Source: Streptomyces sp. NBC_01591 (lineage in GTDB: Bacteria > Actinomycetota > Actinomycetes > Streptomycetales > Streptomycetaceae). Taken from it: a stretch of 64,000 nt of DNA. The translations under genes were made by a program, and so were the position numbers. The DNA lies in assembly GCF_035918155.1 (NCBI RefSeq), contig NZ_CP109327.1:8122001-8186000 (forward strand), given 5' to 3'. Below the pieces are notes generated by a model, which had not been told where the DNA came from, searched no databases, and saw only the letters and a list, made by a program, of their open reading frames with translations. Of this stretch, positions 24,183 through 32,746 are shown piece by piece. Each line of letters begins with the position of its first letter. Within the stretch, counting starts at the first letter, position 1.

Positions 24183-25247
24183 TCACAGAACTCCCCGGCG
24201 CCACTCCCGTACCAGCAGATAGCCGAGGTACACGCCTCCGATGGCCATCGTGTAGATGCCGACGGGCAGGTTGTCGAAGAGCGGCAGCTGCTGGGCGCAG
24301 AGATCCGCCAGTACCAGCAGCAGCGCGCCGGTCAGCGCCGACAGCGCCAGGTGCGGGCCGGATACACGGGTGATCCGCTTGGCGACCTGCGGGGACGTCA
24401 GCGCGATGAACGCGATGGGACCGGCGACACTGACCGCCCCCGCCGAGAGCACGATCGCCAGCACCACGGCGGCCGTCTTGGTGCGGCGGGGCTCGGAGCC
24501 GAGCGCGGCCGCGATGTCGTCGCCCATCTCCCCGATGTCCAGCCGCCGCGAGAGGAGCACGGTGAGCGGGGCCACCACCAGCAGCACCAGCCAGATCGTG
24601 GTGGCGTCCTCCCACGACCGCGCCGACAGGCTGCCGTTGACGTAGGCGCTGAGCACGGCGGCCCGGTCCCGCTCCATGGCGTAGACGACGTACTGGGTGA
24701 TCGCGGTGCCGATCGCGGCGACCCCGATGCCCGCGATGACCAGCCGGGCCGGGTTGCGGAACCCGGTACCGGTCGACACATAGACCAGCACCATGGCGAG
24801 GACGGCGCCGAGCAGCGCGCCGAGCGCCACCGGCACGGTGTCCGGGAACAACAGCGCGGAGATCGCGGCCCCCGCCCCGGCACCGGACGCCAGCCCGATC
24901 ACATCGGGGCTGCCGAGCGGATTGCGGGTGACGGACTGGAACAGCGCCCCGGAGAGCCCGAGTGCCGCACCGGTGCCCACGGCGACCGTCAGCCGGGGGC
25001 CGCGCAGCCGCTCCAGCACGAACGCGTTCTTGCCCTCGGCCCCGCCGGTCACCGCCCCGGCCAGGTCGGCGAGCGGAATGCCCAGCCGCCCGAGCGACAG
25101 CGTGGCGACGGCGCCCGCCACGAGCAGCACCAGCAGCACGAGGGCCGTCAGCACCGACACCCGCCGGACCGGCACGGCCACCCTCCCGCCGGCCCTCAGC
25201 ACCTTACGGGGCGAAGCGGTGCGGACCGCGGTCTGCTGCGACGTCAT
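24183..25247 (-). CDS. FecCD-type siderophore ABC permease, second subunit
   Basis: This 354-residue permease has about nine or ten helices and the FecCD signatures SLSGALFQSVTRNPLGSPDVIGL and GPIAFIALTSPQVAKRI (cited as landmarks only). Its ATG overlaps the stop of the preceding permease gene (ATGA), so the two form a heterodimeric channel. It is the last gene of a binding protein-permease-permease operon. No ATPase gene follows: the next gene is convergent. Uptake must therefore use an ATPase encoded elsewhere. Confidence 0.92.
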   Translation of the reverse strand: MTSQQTAVRTASPRKVLRAGGRVAVPVRRVSVLTALVLLVLLVAGAVATLSLGRLGIPLADLAGAVTGGAEGKNAFVLERLRGPRLTVAVGTGAALGLSGALFQSVTRNPLGSPDVIGLASGAGAGAAISALLFPDTVPVALGALLGAVLAMVLVYVSTGTGFRNPARLVIAGIGVAAIGTAITQYVVYAMERDRAAVLSAYVNGSLSARSWEDATTIWLVLLVVAPLTVLLSRRLDIGEMGDDIAAALGSEPRRTKTAAVVLAIVLSAGAVSVAGPIAFIALTSPQVAKRITRVSGPHLALSALTGALLLVLADLCAQQLPLFDNLPVGIYTMAIGGVYLGYLLVREWRRGVL

Positions 25248-26281
25248 GCGTTGCCCCTCATCCTGCGTACGGCGATGAGCAGTGCGGGCGCCCCGATGAA
25301 CGCGGTCACGACACCGACCATCAGCTCCTGCGGGCGCATGACCACCCGGCCCACGACATCCGCCAGGAGCAGCAGCGCCGGACCTGCCAGCGCCGAGAAA
25401 AGGACCTGCATGCGGAAATCGACGCCGACCACGGCCCGCACCACATGCGGAACGGCCAGTCCGACGAAGGCGATCGGACCGACCGCCGCCGTCGCCGCCG
25501 CGCTCAGCAGCGTGGCCGCGAGCAGCCCGCCCGCCCGCACCAGCGCCGGATTCGCCCCCAGGGACGCCGCCGTCGAGTCGCCGAGCGCGAGCGCGTTGAG
25601 GCCGGGACCGAGCACCGCGGCGATCACCAGACCGGCCACGGCGAACGGCAGCACCGACCAGAAGACGTCGAAGTCCCGTCCGCCCAGCGCGCCGACGACC
25701 CAGTACCGGTAGCTGTCGAACACCTTCGGGCGGCCCAGGGTCACCGCCTGGATGAACGCCATCAGCACGGCGGAGAGCACCGCGCCGGCGAGCACCAGCC
25801 GGACGAGACCGCCGCCCGAACCCGCAGAACCGATCGCATGGACGAGCAGACCCGCGAGCAACGCGCCGGGCAGCGCCCACCACATGGTGGCGGTGCTGCC
25901 CGACGCCCCCAGGAACGCCGTCGCGGCGACGATGCTCGCGGAGACGCCCGCGTTGATCCCGAGCAGGCCCGGATCGGCCAGCGGATTGCGGGTCACGCCC
26001 TGCATGAGGGTGCCCGCGACGGCGAGGCAGAGTCCGGCCAGCACACCGAGCGCGGTCCGCGGATAGCGACTCTCGACGATGGTGGTGACATTCGGGTCCG
26101 CGCTGCCGGACAGGACGTCCAGCACATCGCCGAACGAGGTGGTGCGGCTGCCGAACATGACGCTCGCGAGCACGGCGAGCACCAGGACGGCGACTGCGAT
26201 GACGACGGAAAACACCCGCCGAGCGGTGCCGGTCCGTGAGGTACCGGCACCGCTCGGCGGTGCGTGCGTGGTGGTGGCCAT
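25244..26281 (-). CDS. FecCD-type siderophore ABC permease, first subunit
   Basis: This 345-residue membrane protein carries the FecCD landmarks AGTLMQGVTRNPLADPGLLG and AVGPIAFVGLAVPHVVRA. ATG 26281 gives a short Thr-rich cytoplasmic head before the first helix. It lies 17 bp after the lipoprotein gene and overlaps the second permease by 4 bp. Paired with that subunit it forms the inner-membrane path for a ferric siderophore, driven by iron limitation through the upstream iron box. Confidence 0.92.
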   Translation of the reverse strand: MATTTHAPPSGAGTSRTGTARRVFSVVIAVAVLVLAVLASVMFGSRTTSFGDVLDVLSGSADPNVTTIVESRYPRTALGVLAGLCLAVAGTLMQGVTRNPLADPGLLGINAGVSASIVAATAFLGASGSTATMWWALPGALLAGLLVHAIGSAGSGGGLVRLVLAGAVLSAVLMAFIQAVTLGRPKVFDSYRYWVVGALGGRDFDVFWSVLPFAVAGLVIAAVLGPGLNALALGDSTAASLGANPALVRAGGLLAATLLSAAATAAVGPIAFVGLAVPHVVRAVVGVDFRMQVLFSALAGPALLLLADVVGRVVMRPQELMVGVVTAFIGAPALLIAVRRMRGNA

Positions 26282-26298
26282 GTGGGTGGTGGTCCGCC

Positions 26299-27348
26299 TC
26301 AGCCCTTGTCGGCGGACTCGACGGCCTTGTCGATCAGCGGCAGGTAACGGTCGATCACCCACGGCACGGTGAGCGGGTTGATGATCGAGGAGGCCGTGAC
26401 GAAGGAGTTGTCCTTGCCGGCCACCACGGCGCCGCTCTTGACCGCGGGGATCGCCGCGTACAGCGGCTGCGCCTCGATCTCCTTGCGGGTCTTGTCGTCC
26501 ATGTAGAAGGTGAAGACCAGGTCGCTGTCCTTCAGCTTCTCGGCGTTCTCCAGGCCGATGAGCGCCGAGTCGGTGCCCTTGGTCTCCTTGAAGCTGTTCA
26601 CCACCGGGTCGACCTTGAGACCGAGCGAGGAGACCATCTTGACGCGCTGCTCATTCGGCTTGAACACACCGAGGGTGCCGGGGCCGGTGTTGTAGATGTA
26701 CGAGAACGTGTGCTTCTTGTACTCCGGCCGGGTCGCCGCCGCGTCGGACAGCTGCTTCTCGATCTTCGAGGTGAGGGTCTTCGCCTCGTCCGGCTGTCCC
26801 AGCGCCTTGGCGATGATCTCGATCTGCTGGTCCCAGTCCGTGCTCCACGGCAGGTCGGGATAGGCGACGGTGGGGGCGATGTCCTTGAGGATGTCGTAGT
26901 CCTTCTGCGTGATCCCGGACCACGGCGCGAGGATGACGTCCGGCTCCAGCTCGGTGATGGCCTCGAAGTCGATGTCCTCACCGCCCGTGAACTGGGTCGG
27001 CAGCTTGTCGCCGGATTTCTTCACCGCTTCGTGGATCCAGGGCAGATAGCCCGTCTTGTCGCTTCCCCACTCGTACTTCTCGATGCCCACCGGGGTGTTG
27101 CCGAGCGCGATGGCGGTCTCGGCGGAGCCCTGGCCGAGGGTGACGACCCGTTCGGGCTGCTCCTTGATCTCCGCGGTGCCGAGCGCGCTCTTGATGGAGA
27201 CGGGGAACGCGCCGCTGCTCTTCCCGGATGCGCCGGAGGTCTCCTTGCCGTCGTCGCTCGACGAGCAGCCACCGAGGGCGAGAACGAGGGCTGCGGCGGC
27301 GGCAGTTGCGGCGAGCGTCCGGCGACGCGCGCGGGTGAACCGGGACAT
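26299..27348 (-). CDS. Iron-siderophore substrate-binding lipoprotein
   Basis: The 349-residue protein has a lipoprotein signal (RRRTLAATAAAAALVLALGGC, lipobox LGGC, lipidated Cys near residue 28). A helical-backbone FepB/FhuD-type binding fold follows: PERVVTLGQGSAETAIALG, DVILAPWSG and an ILKDIAPTVAYP element. It captures a ferric siderophore outside the membrane and passes it to the two permeases downstream. The iron box is 119 bp upstream. The exact siderophore cannot be told from sequence. Confidence 0.92.
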   Translation of the reverse strand: MSRFTRARRRTLAATAAAAALVLALGGCSSSDDGKETSGASGKSSGAFPVSIKSALGTAEIKEQPERVVTLGQGSAETAIALGNTPVGIEKYEWGSDKTGYLPWIHEAVKKSGDKLPTQFTGGEDIDFEAITELEPDVILAPWSGITQKDYDILKDIAPTVAYPDLPWSTDWDQQIEIIAKALGQPDEAKTLTSKIEKQLSDAAATRPEYKKHTFSYIYNTGPGTLGVFKPNEQRVKMVSSLGLKVDPVVNSFKETKGTDSALIGLENAEKLKDSDLVFTFYMDDKTRKEIEAQPLYAAIPAVKSGAVVAGKDNSFVTASSIINPLTVPWVIDRYLPLIDKAVESADKG

Positions 27349-27466
27349 GGATGTTCCTCATGTTTGAACGGATGGAGCAGCAGGTCCCCGAGACCGCGTG
27401 AGGGCATGCCGAAGGAGCGGCCGTACGGGGGTACGACGGGCTTCCCCCGATGCAGATCGCAAGGAG

Positions 27467-27485
27467 TTAGGCAAGCCTAAGCTAA
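27467..27485. promoter_or_regulatory. DmdR/IdeR iron box
   Basis: Read on the minus strand, TTAGCTTAGGCTTGCCTAA matches 16 of 19 positions of the consensus TTAGGTTAGGCTAACCTAA. It lies upstream of the siderophore-binding lipoprotein gene, which should be repressed by the Fe(II)-bound DtxR-family regulator. Confidence 0.8.
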
Positions 27486-27581
27486 GCCTTTGTGTGGCGA
27501 CAACCGGCCCCCCTGGAAAACGCTTTCGGTCTCGTCCTGCACCGGTTCGGTGTCGATGCCGGGGGCTCGGCTGGTCGCCAC

Positions 27582-27597
27582 TTTGGTCCAGACCTAT
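27582..27597. promoter_or_regulatory. DasR-responsive element (dre-like)
   Basis: TTTGGTCCAGACCTAT contains GGTCCAGACC, one base from the dre core GGTCTAGACC bound by DasR, the GlcNAc-responsive GntR repressor. It touches the -35 element of the chitinase promoter, the usual DasR position. Binding is inferred. Confidence 0.6.
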
Positions 27598-27625
27598 TGA
27601 CGGAAGGTTCGGGCCTCCCTAGCGT
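27597..27625 (+). promoter_or_regulatory. Chitinase promoter
   Basis: TTGACG at 27597-27602 and TAGCGT at 27620-27625 are exactly 17 bp apart, a good housekeeping-type promoter. The expected transcript starts near 27632, about 135 bases before the ATG. Confidence 0.6.
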
Positions 27626-27766
27626 GTGGCGAGCCGTGAAATGTGAGACCGCATTCCGGGATTGTCAGGGGCATGCCATTCACGCGCCAACTCGCCCCGC
27701 GCCGGGCCGCCTCGGGCAGCAGCATCGCCCCGGCGGCGCCCGGCCGCGACAGGAAGGGAACTGAGC

Positions 27767-28819
27767 ATGTTCGGTCGGACATCGCGCCTGCTGGGGGTCG
27801 GCCTCGCGGCGGCATGTGTCGTACAGCTGCTGGTGGGTGCAACGCCGAGCGCCGCGCAGGAGGAGACCTGCGCGGTCAAGTCGAAGCCCTCCGGAAAGGT
27901 GCTCCAGGGGTACTGGGAGAACTGGGACGGCGCTTCGAACGGTGTGCACCCGCCGCTCGGCTGGATCCCGGTCACCGACAGCCGCATCCCGCAGCACGGC
28001 TACAACGTGATCAACGCGGCCTTCCCGGTCATCCTCTCGGACGGCACCGTTCTGTGGGAGGACGGGATGGACTCCACCGTGAAGGTCCCGACCCCGGCCG
28101 AGATGTGCCGGGCGAAGGAGTCCGGGCTCACCACCCTGATGTCGATCGGCGGCGCGGCCGCCGGCATCGATCTCAACTCCAGCGCCGTCGCCGACCGGTT
28201 CGTCGAGACGATCGTGCCGATCCTCAAGAAGTACAACTTCGACGGCATCGACATCGACATCGAGACCGGTCTGACCGGCAGCGGCAACATCAACCAGCTG
28301 TCGGCCTCGCAGACCAACCTCATCCGCATCATCGACGGCGTGCTCGCGCAGATGCCCTCGAACTTCGGCCTGACGATGGCGCCGGAGACGGCCTATGTCA
28401 CCGGCGGGAGCGTCACCTACGGCTCGATCTGGGGTGCGTACCTGCCCATCGTGAAGAAGTACGCGGACAACGGGCGCCTGTGGTGGCTCAACATGCAGTA
28501 CTACAACGGCAGCATGTACGGATGCGCCGGTGATTCGTACTCCGCGGGCACGGTCGAGGGGTTCGCGGCCCAGACCGACTGCCTGGACAAGGGGCTCGTC
28601 ATCCAGGGCACCACGATCAAGGTCCCGTACGACAAGCAGGTTCCGGGGCTGCCCGCCCAGCCGGGCGCGGGTGGCGGTCACATGTCACCGGGTCAGGTGT
28701 CGCAGGCCTGGAACCACTACGGCAACGCCCTCAAGGGCCTGATGACCTGGTCGCTCAACTGGGACGGCTCGAAGGGATGGACCTTCGGGGACAACGTCAA
28801 GGCGCTGCAGGGCCGCTGA
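27767..28819 (+). CDS. Secreted GH18 chitinase
   Basis: The 350-residue protein has a signal peptide (about 1-27, ending PSAAQ) and a single GH18 (beta/alpha)8 domain. The catalytic signature is FDGIDIDIET, i.e. DxxDxDxE with the acid at the last Glu. SIGG marks strand 3 and MAPE strand 6. No chitin-binding domain is attached, unlike many Streptomyces chitinases. ATG 27767 follows GGAAGGGA. A DasR-type box and a clear promoter lie upstream, so induction by chitin-derived GlcNAc is likely. A hairpin follows the stop. Confidence 0.92.
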   Translation: MFGRTSRLLGVGLAAACVVQLLVGATPSAAQEETCAVKSKPSGKVLQGYWENWDGASNGVHPPLGWIPVTDSRIPQHGYNVINAAFPVILSDGTVLWEDGMDSTVKVPTPAEMCRAKESGLTTLMSIGGAAAGIDLNSSAVADRFVETIVPILKKYNFDGIDIDIETGLTGSGNINQLSASQTNLIRIIDGVLAQMPSNFGLTMAPETAYVTGGSVTYGSIWGAYLPIVKKYADNGRLWWLNMQYYNGSMYGCAGDSYSAGTVEGFAAQTDCLDKGLVIQGTTIKVPYDKQVPGLPAQPGAGGGHMSPGQVSQAWNHYGNALKGLMTWSLNWDGSKGWTFGDNVKALQGR

Positions 28820-28840
28820 GGCGCCGGGCGACCGCGGACC

Positions 28841-28872
28841 GGGCAGCTCCGCCGAGGTGGACGGAGCTGCCC
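28841..28872. terminator. Terminator hairpin between convergent genes
   Basis: GGGCAGCTCCG pairs perfectly with CGGAGCTGCCC (11 bp, 10-base loop). It follows the chitinase stop and can also serve the convergent reductase gene. Confidence 0.75.
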
Positions 28873-28914
28873 CTACGGCCGGCCGTGGTGGCGGCCGGTC
28901 GGTACGCCGTACGG

Positions 28915-30282
28915 TCAGGAACGGGGCTCGGAGGCGTCCAGCATGGCCTCGCGCTCCACGACCTTGATCCGCTCGCGGTCCTGCTCCGCGCCCAGGGCCT
29001 TCTCGTGCGCGTCCAGGCGGTACCAGCCCTCGCGGGTGGTGTAACGGACGCCGCGCTCCTCCAGGAAGGCGGTGACGGCCTCCGGCTCGGGCCGGACCGG
29101 GGCGGGCAGCCGTCCCGCGGCCCGGTCCTCCAGCAGGCAGGCCACGGTCTCGTTGGCGTCGCCCTTGGTGTGGCCGATCAGGCCGATCGGGCCGCGCTTG
29201 ATCCAGCCCGTGACGTACACCGAGGGCATGTGCTCCCCGCCGTCGACGACCCGTCCCGCGGCGTGCGGGACGGTGCCGGAGACCACGTCGAACGGGAGCT
29301 TCGGGAGCTCCTGCGAGTAGTAGCCGACCGCGCGGTAGACGCTCTGCACGTCCCAGTCGGTGAAGTTCCCGGTGCCCTTGACGTTGCCGGTGCCGTCCAG
29401 CTCGGTCCGCTCGGTGCGCAGGCCGACGACCCGGCCGTCCTCGCCGAGGATCTCCACCGGGGACTCGAAGAAGTGCAGGAACAGCTTGTGCGGCCGGTCG
29501 CCGATGTCGCGGATGGCCCAGTTCTCCAGCGTGGAGGCGACCATGTTGGCCTGCTTGTTGCCGCGCCGGGTCTCGATCGAACCCGCGTCGTACTCGATGT
29601 CCTCGGGGTTGACGATGACCTCGATGTTCGGCGAGTGGTCCAGCTCCCGCAGCTCCATCGGGCTGAACTTGGCCTGCGCGGGACCGCGGCGTCCGAAGAC
29701 GTGCACCTCAAGGGCCTTGTTGGCCTTGAGGCCCTCGTGGACGTTCGCGGGGATCTCGGTCGGCAGCAGCTCGTCCGCGGTCTTGGCGAGGATGCGCGCC
29801 ACGTCCAGGGCCACATTGCCCACGCCGAGGACGGCGACCTTCTCCGCCTCCAGCGGCCAGGTGCGTGCCACATCGGGGTGGCCGTCGTACCAGGAGACGA
29901 AGTCGGCGGCGCCGTGGGAGCCGTCCAGGGCGCCGCCGGGGATGTCCAGCGCGCGGTCCGCGTCGGCGCCGGTGGAGAAGACCACGGCGTCGTAGAAGGA
30001 CCGCAGATCGTCCAGGTCGATGTCGTTGGGGTAGTCGACGTTGCCGAACAGGCGCAGCTGCGGCTTGTCGAGAACCTGGTGGAGTGCCTGGACGATGCCC
30101 TTGATCCGTGGGTGGTCCGGGGCCACTCCGTAACGGATCAGGCCGAAGGGGGCGGGCATCCGCTCGAACAGGTCGATCGAAACCCCCGGGTCCTGGGCGG
30201 CCTCGGATTTCAGGAGCGCGTCCGCAGCGTAGATGCCGGCGGGGCCGGCTCCGACTATGGCGACGCGGACGGGGCGGGTCAT
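28915..30282 (-). CDS. FprA-type ferredoxin-NADP reductase (adrenodoxin reductase family)
   Basis: The 455-residue flavoprotein has FAD-binding VAIVGAGPAGIYAAD at the N-terminus and IRYGVAPDHPRIKG, typical of FprA/adrenodoxin reductase. An NADP-binding GVGNVALDVARIL, VFGRRGPAQAKFSPMELREL, and a C-terminal GWIKRGPIGLIGHTKGDANET complete the set. It passes electrons from NADPH to ferredoxin, for example for cytochromes P450 or iron-sulfur enzymes. An imperfect iron-box-like inverted repeat is 53 bp upstream. It stands alone on the minus strand. Confidence 0.92.
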   Translation of the reverse strand: MTRPVRVAIVGAGPAGIYAADALLKSEAAQDPGVSIDLFERMPAPFGLIRYGVAPDHPRIKGIVQALHQVLDKPQLRLFGNVDYPNDIDLDDLRSFYDAVVFSTGADADRALDIPGGALDGSHGAADFVSWYDGHPDVARTWPLEAEKVAVLGVGNVALDVARILAKTADELLPTEIPANVHEGLKANKALEVHVFGRRGPAQAKFSPMELRELDHSPNIEVIVNPEDIEYDAGSIETRRGNKQANMVASTLENWAIRDIGDRPHKLFLHFFESPVEILGEDGRVVGLRTERTELDGTGNVKGTGNFTDWDVQSVYRAVGYYSQELPKLPFDVVSGTVPHAAGRVVDGGEHMPSVYVTGWIKRGPIGLIGHTKGDANETVACLLEDRAAGRLPAPVRPEPEAVTAFLEERGVRYTTREGWYRLDAHEKALGAEQDRERIKVVEREAMLDASEPRS

Positions 30283-30334
30283 CAGGTGCTGGTCCTTAGA
30301 ACGTGCTGATGCGGGCAGTGCAGCTCAGGGTAAA

Positions 30335-30352
30335 GGTAAGGCTGGGCTTACC
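30335..30352. promoter_or_regulatory. Iron-box-like inverted repeat
   Basis: GGTAAGGCTGGGCTTACC has perfect six-base arms GGTAAG/CTTACC and resembles, weakly (about 12 of 19), the DmdR/IdeR consensus. It lies upstream of the fprA-type gene. It may be an iron box or another dyad operator. Confidence 0.4.
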
Positions 30353-30540
30353 GTGCTCCATGGAACACCGTATCCGTTGCCGGCCCACAGCCTCGGGGCG
30401 GTTCGCCCTACGAGACATCCGGTCCCTTCGTCCGGTGCCCGAAATGGCTTGAAGTGCACTCGGGTGGCGCGAGCGCGGGATTCGCCCAGCCGCGCGAGGA
30501 TCGCTCGAAGAATCGGACAAATAATGGCAGAGTGACCCAC

Positions 30541-32607
30541 ATGGATGATCGGGTAGCGGGTGCCCTGTCACTCCCGGACGACTGGCCCGCCCACCCGGAT
30601 CTCAGCCTGGCCCTGAACCGTATGGGCAGCTTCGACTGGGACCTCGACAGCGGCCTCATGCACATGGACCGGCCCGCGCTCGACGTGTTCGACCTGCGGG
30701 CGGAGGAGTACGACGACCGGCCGGAGTCGCTCGGGCGCCGGGTGCCGCCGGACGAGGGCGTACGGCTCGACGCCATGGTCGCGCAGGCGCTCAAGAGCGG
30801 GCGGAGCAATTACGGGGCGTACTTCAGGATCAAGCGGCGCGACGGCAGCCTCCGCTGGACCCATACCCAGGGCTTCATCCGGCGGGACACGACCGGCCGC
30901 CCCCACCGCATCATCGGCATCGTCCGCGACGCGACCCAGGAGCTGGCCGACTCCACCGCCCGCCGCGAGCTGGACCTGGAGCGGCGCCGCCGCACCAGCC
31001 TGGTGGACGGCACCACGGCCGCACTGGCCCACGCCCGCACCGTCGGGGACGTCATCGAGGTGCTGAAGAACTCCCAGGGCCTGGCACACCTCGGGGCCAC
31101 CAGCCTGGTGATGGGGCTGATAGAGGCCGGACGCATCCATCTGGTGGCCGACGGCCCGGAGGACTCGTTCGTGCCCGGCACCCGGTACACCCGGACGGAC
31201 GAGCAGTACCCGATGAGTGAGGTCGTACGCACGCTCACGCCCCGATTCATCGAATCCGCCACGGACTTCGCCACCTCGTACCCGATTCTGTGGCCCCACA
31301 TCAGCCACCTCGGCATCACCTCGGCCGCCTATCTGCCGCTGATCGCCCAGGCCCGGCCCATCGGCGCGCTCGGCCTGCTCTACAGCGACAAGGACGGCTT
31401 CACCGGCGACGAACGCAATCTGCTGGTCGCGCTCGGCAGCTCCATCGCGCAGAGCCTCCAGCGGGCCATGCTGTACGAGCAGGAGCACGACCTCGCCGAG
31501 GGCCTCCAGCAGGCCATGCTGCCGCGCAGGATCCCGGAGGTGCCGGGGGCGCAGGTCGCCGTCCGGTACCGCTCGGCCCGGCTGGGCCGGGACATCGGGG
31601 GCGACTGGTACGACGTCATTCCGCTGCCCGGCGGCCGGGTCGGGGCCGTCATCGGGGACGTGCAGGGCCACGACACCCACGCGGCGGCCGTCATGGGGCA
31701 GCTGCGCATCGTGCTGCGCGCTTACGCGGCCGAGGGGCACAGCCCCGCCACGGTGATGGCACGGGCCTCCGTCTTCCTGCACGAGCTGGACACGGAGCGC
31801 TTCGCGACCTGCACCTACGCCGAGGTGGACCTGACGACCGGAGTGGTGCAGCTGGTCCGGGCCGGCCACGTCGATCCGCTGGTGCGCGGGAGCGACGGCA
31901 GCTGCAGCAGGCTTCCCGCGGAGGGCGGGCTGCCGCTGGGGCTCTCGGCCGAGTTCGGGCGGCTCGAGTACCCGGTCAGCACCGTCGAGCTGGACCCCGG
32001 CCAGACCCTGGTGCTGTTCACCGACGGTCTCGTGGAGCTGCCGGGCGCAGATCTCGACGAGGGCATGCAGCTGCTGGCCGCCATGGTGCGCAACGGCCCG
32101 CAGGACCTCCAGCGGCTGGCCGACCGGCTCTGCGAGGAGGTCGACGAGCGCGGTGGCGAGGACGATGTCGCGGTCCTGCTGCTGCGCCGCAAGGTCGCTC
32201 ACGCGCCCCAGCCGGGCGGCCGGCTCCAGCAGCATGTCGCGCAGAGCGACCCGGAGGCGCTGAGCTCCGCGCGGCACATGATCCGGGCGGCGGTACGGGC
32301 CTGGGGCGCCAAGGCGCGGGCCGACGAGGTCGAGCTGGCCGCCGACGAGCTGATCACCAACGCGCTCATGCACACCGACGGCGGGGCCATCGTCACGATC
32401 CGCGTGCTCACCGGACCCGAGCGGCGCCTGCGGGTCGACGTCGAGGACCGCTCCAGCGCGCTGCCCCGGCGCCGGGACGCGGGGGAGGCCGGGGTGTCCG
32501 GGCGGGGGTTGATGCTGGTGGACCGGCTGGCGGACCTGTGGGGCGTGGAGTCCCGGGGCAGCGGCAAGTGCGTCTGGTGCGAATTCGTCATCCCGGCACA
32601 CGAGTGA
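30541..32607 (+). CDS. PAS-GAF-SpoIIE phosphatase-HATPase regulatory protein
   Basis: This 688-residue cytoplasmic protein has, in order, a PAS fold (about 20-145, ending in the PAC piece IKRRDGSLRWTHTQGFIRR), a GAF domain (about 170-310) and a PP2C/SpoIIE phosphatase (about 325-540, with GGDWYDVIPLPGG, GDVQGHD and LFTDGLVE). A C-terminal RsbW-like ATPase follows (about 560-685, N box AADELITNALMH). It can both dephosphorylate and phosphorylate anti-anti-sigma partners in response to a PAS/GAF signal, linking stress sensing to alternative sigma factors. ATG 30541 is chosen by homology of the start; no clear Shine-Dalgarno is present. Confidence 0.88.
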   Translation: MDDRVAGALSLPDDWPAHPDLSLALNRMGSFDWDLDSGLMHMDRPALDVFDLRAEEYDDRPESLGRRVPPDEGVRLDAMVAQALKSGRSNYGAYFRIKRRDGSLRWTHTQGFIRRDTTGRPHRIIGIVRDATQELADSTARRELDLERRRRTSLVDGTTAALAHARTVGDVIEVLKNSQGLAHLGATSLVMGLIEAGRIHLVADGPEDSFVPGTRYTRTDEQYPMSEVVRTLTPRFIESATDFATSYPILWPHISHLGITSAAYLPLIAQARPIGALGLLYSDKDGFTGDERNLLVALGSSIAQSLQRAMLYEQEHDLAEGLQQAMLPRRIPEVPGAQVAVRYRSARLGRDIGGDWYDVIPLPGGRVGAVIGDVQGHDTHAAAVMGQLRIVLRAYAAEGHSPATVMARASVFLHELDTERFATCTYAEVDLTTGVVQLVRAGHVDPLVRGSDGSCSRLPAEGGLPLGLSAEFGRLEYPVSTVELDPGQTLVLFTDGLVELPGADLDEGMQLLAAMVRNGPQDLQRLADRLCEEVDERGGEDDVAVLLLRRKVAHAPQPGGRLQQHVAQSDPEALSSARHMIRAAVRAWGAKARADEVELAADELITNALMHTDGGAIVTIRVLTGPERRLRVDVEDRSSALPRRRDAGEAGVSGRGLMLVDRLADLWGVESRGSGKCVWCEFVIPAHE

Positions 32608-32632
32608 CAGAAACACGTCTACCTACTCGACA

Positions 32633-32668
32633 GTAACAGAACGTAACATGTCAGTACTTGACCGTAAC
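32633..32668. promoter_or_regulatory. Helically phased GTAAC repeats (MtrA-like box)
   Basis: GTAAC at 32633, GTAAC at 32643, GTACT at 32654 and GTAAC at 32664 recur every 10-11 bp on one face of the helix. The first pair, GTAACagaacGTAAC, is the GTnAC-n5-GTnAC pattern reported for MtrA in Streptomyces; GlnR reads a similar motif with n6. It lies before the WS/DGAT gene. Confidence 0.5.
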
Positions 32669-32746
32669 CGACCGCGAGCGATTGACTGCGAATCGTCAGT
32701 CTTTTTTGACTCCGTCAGTCCTTGTCTTCGACGACATGAGGATCCG

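Noticed and set aside
32648..32746. ATG 32648 as start of the WS/DGAT gene
   Set aside because: It has no Shine-Dalgarno, lies inside the phased GTAAC repeats, and would add 33 residues unlike any WS/DGAT N-terminus.
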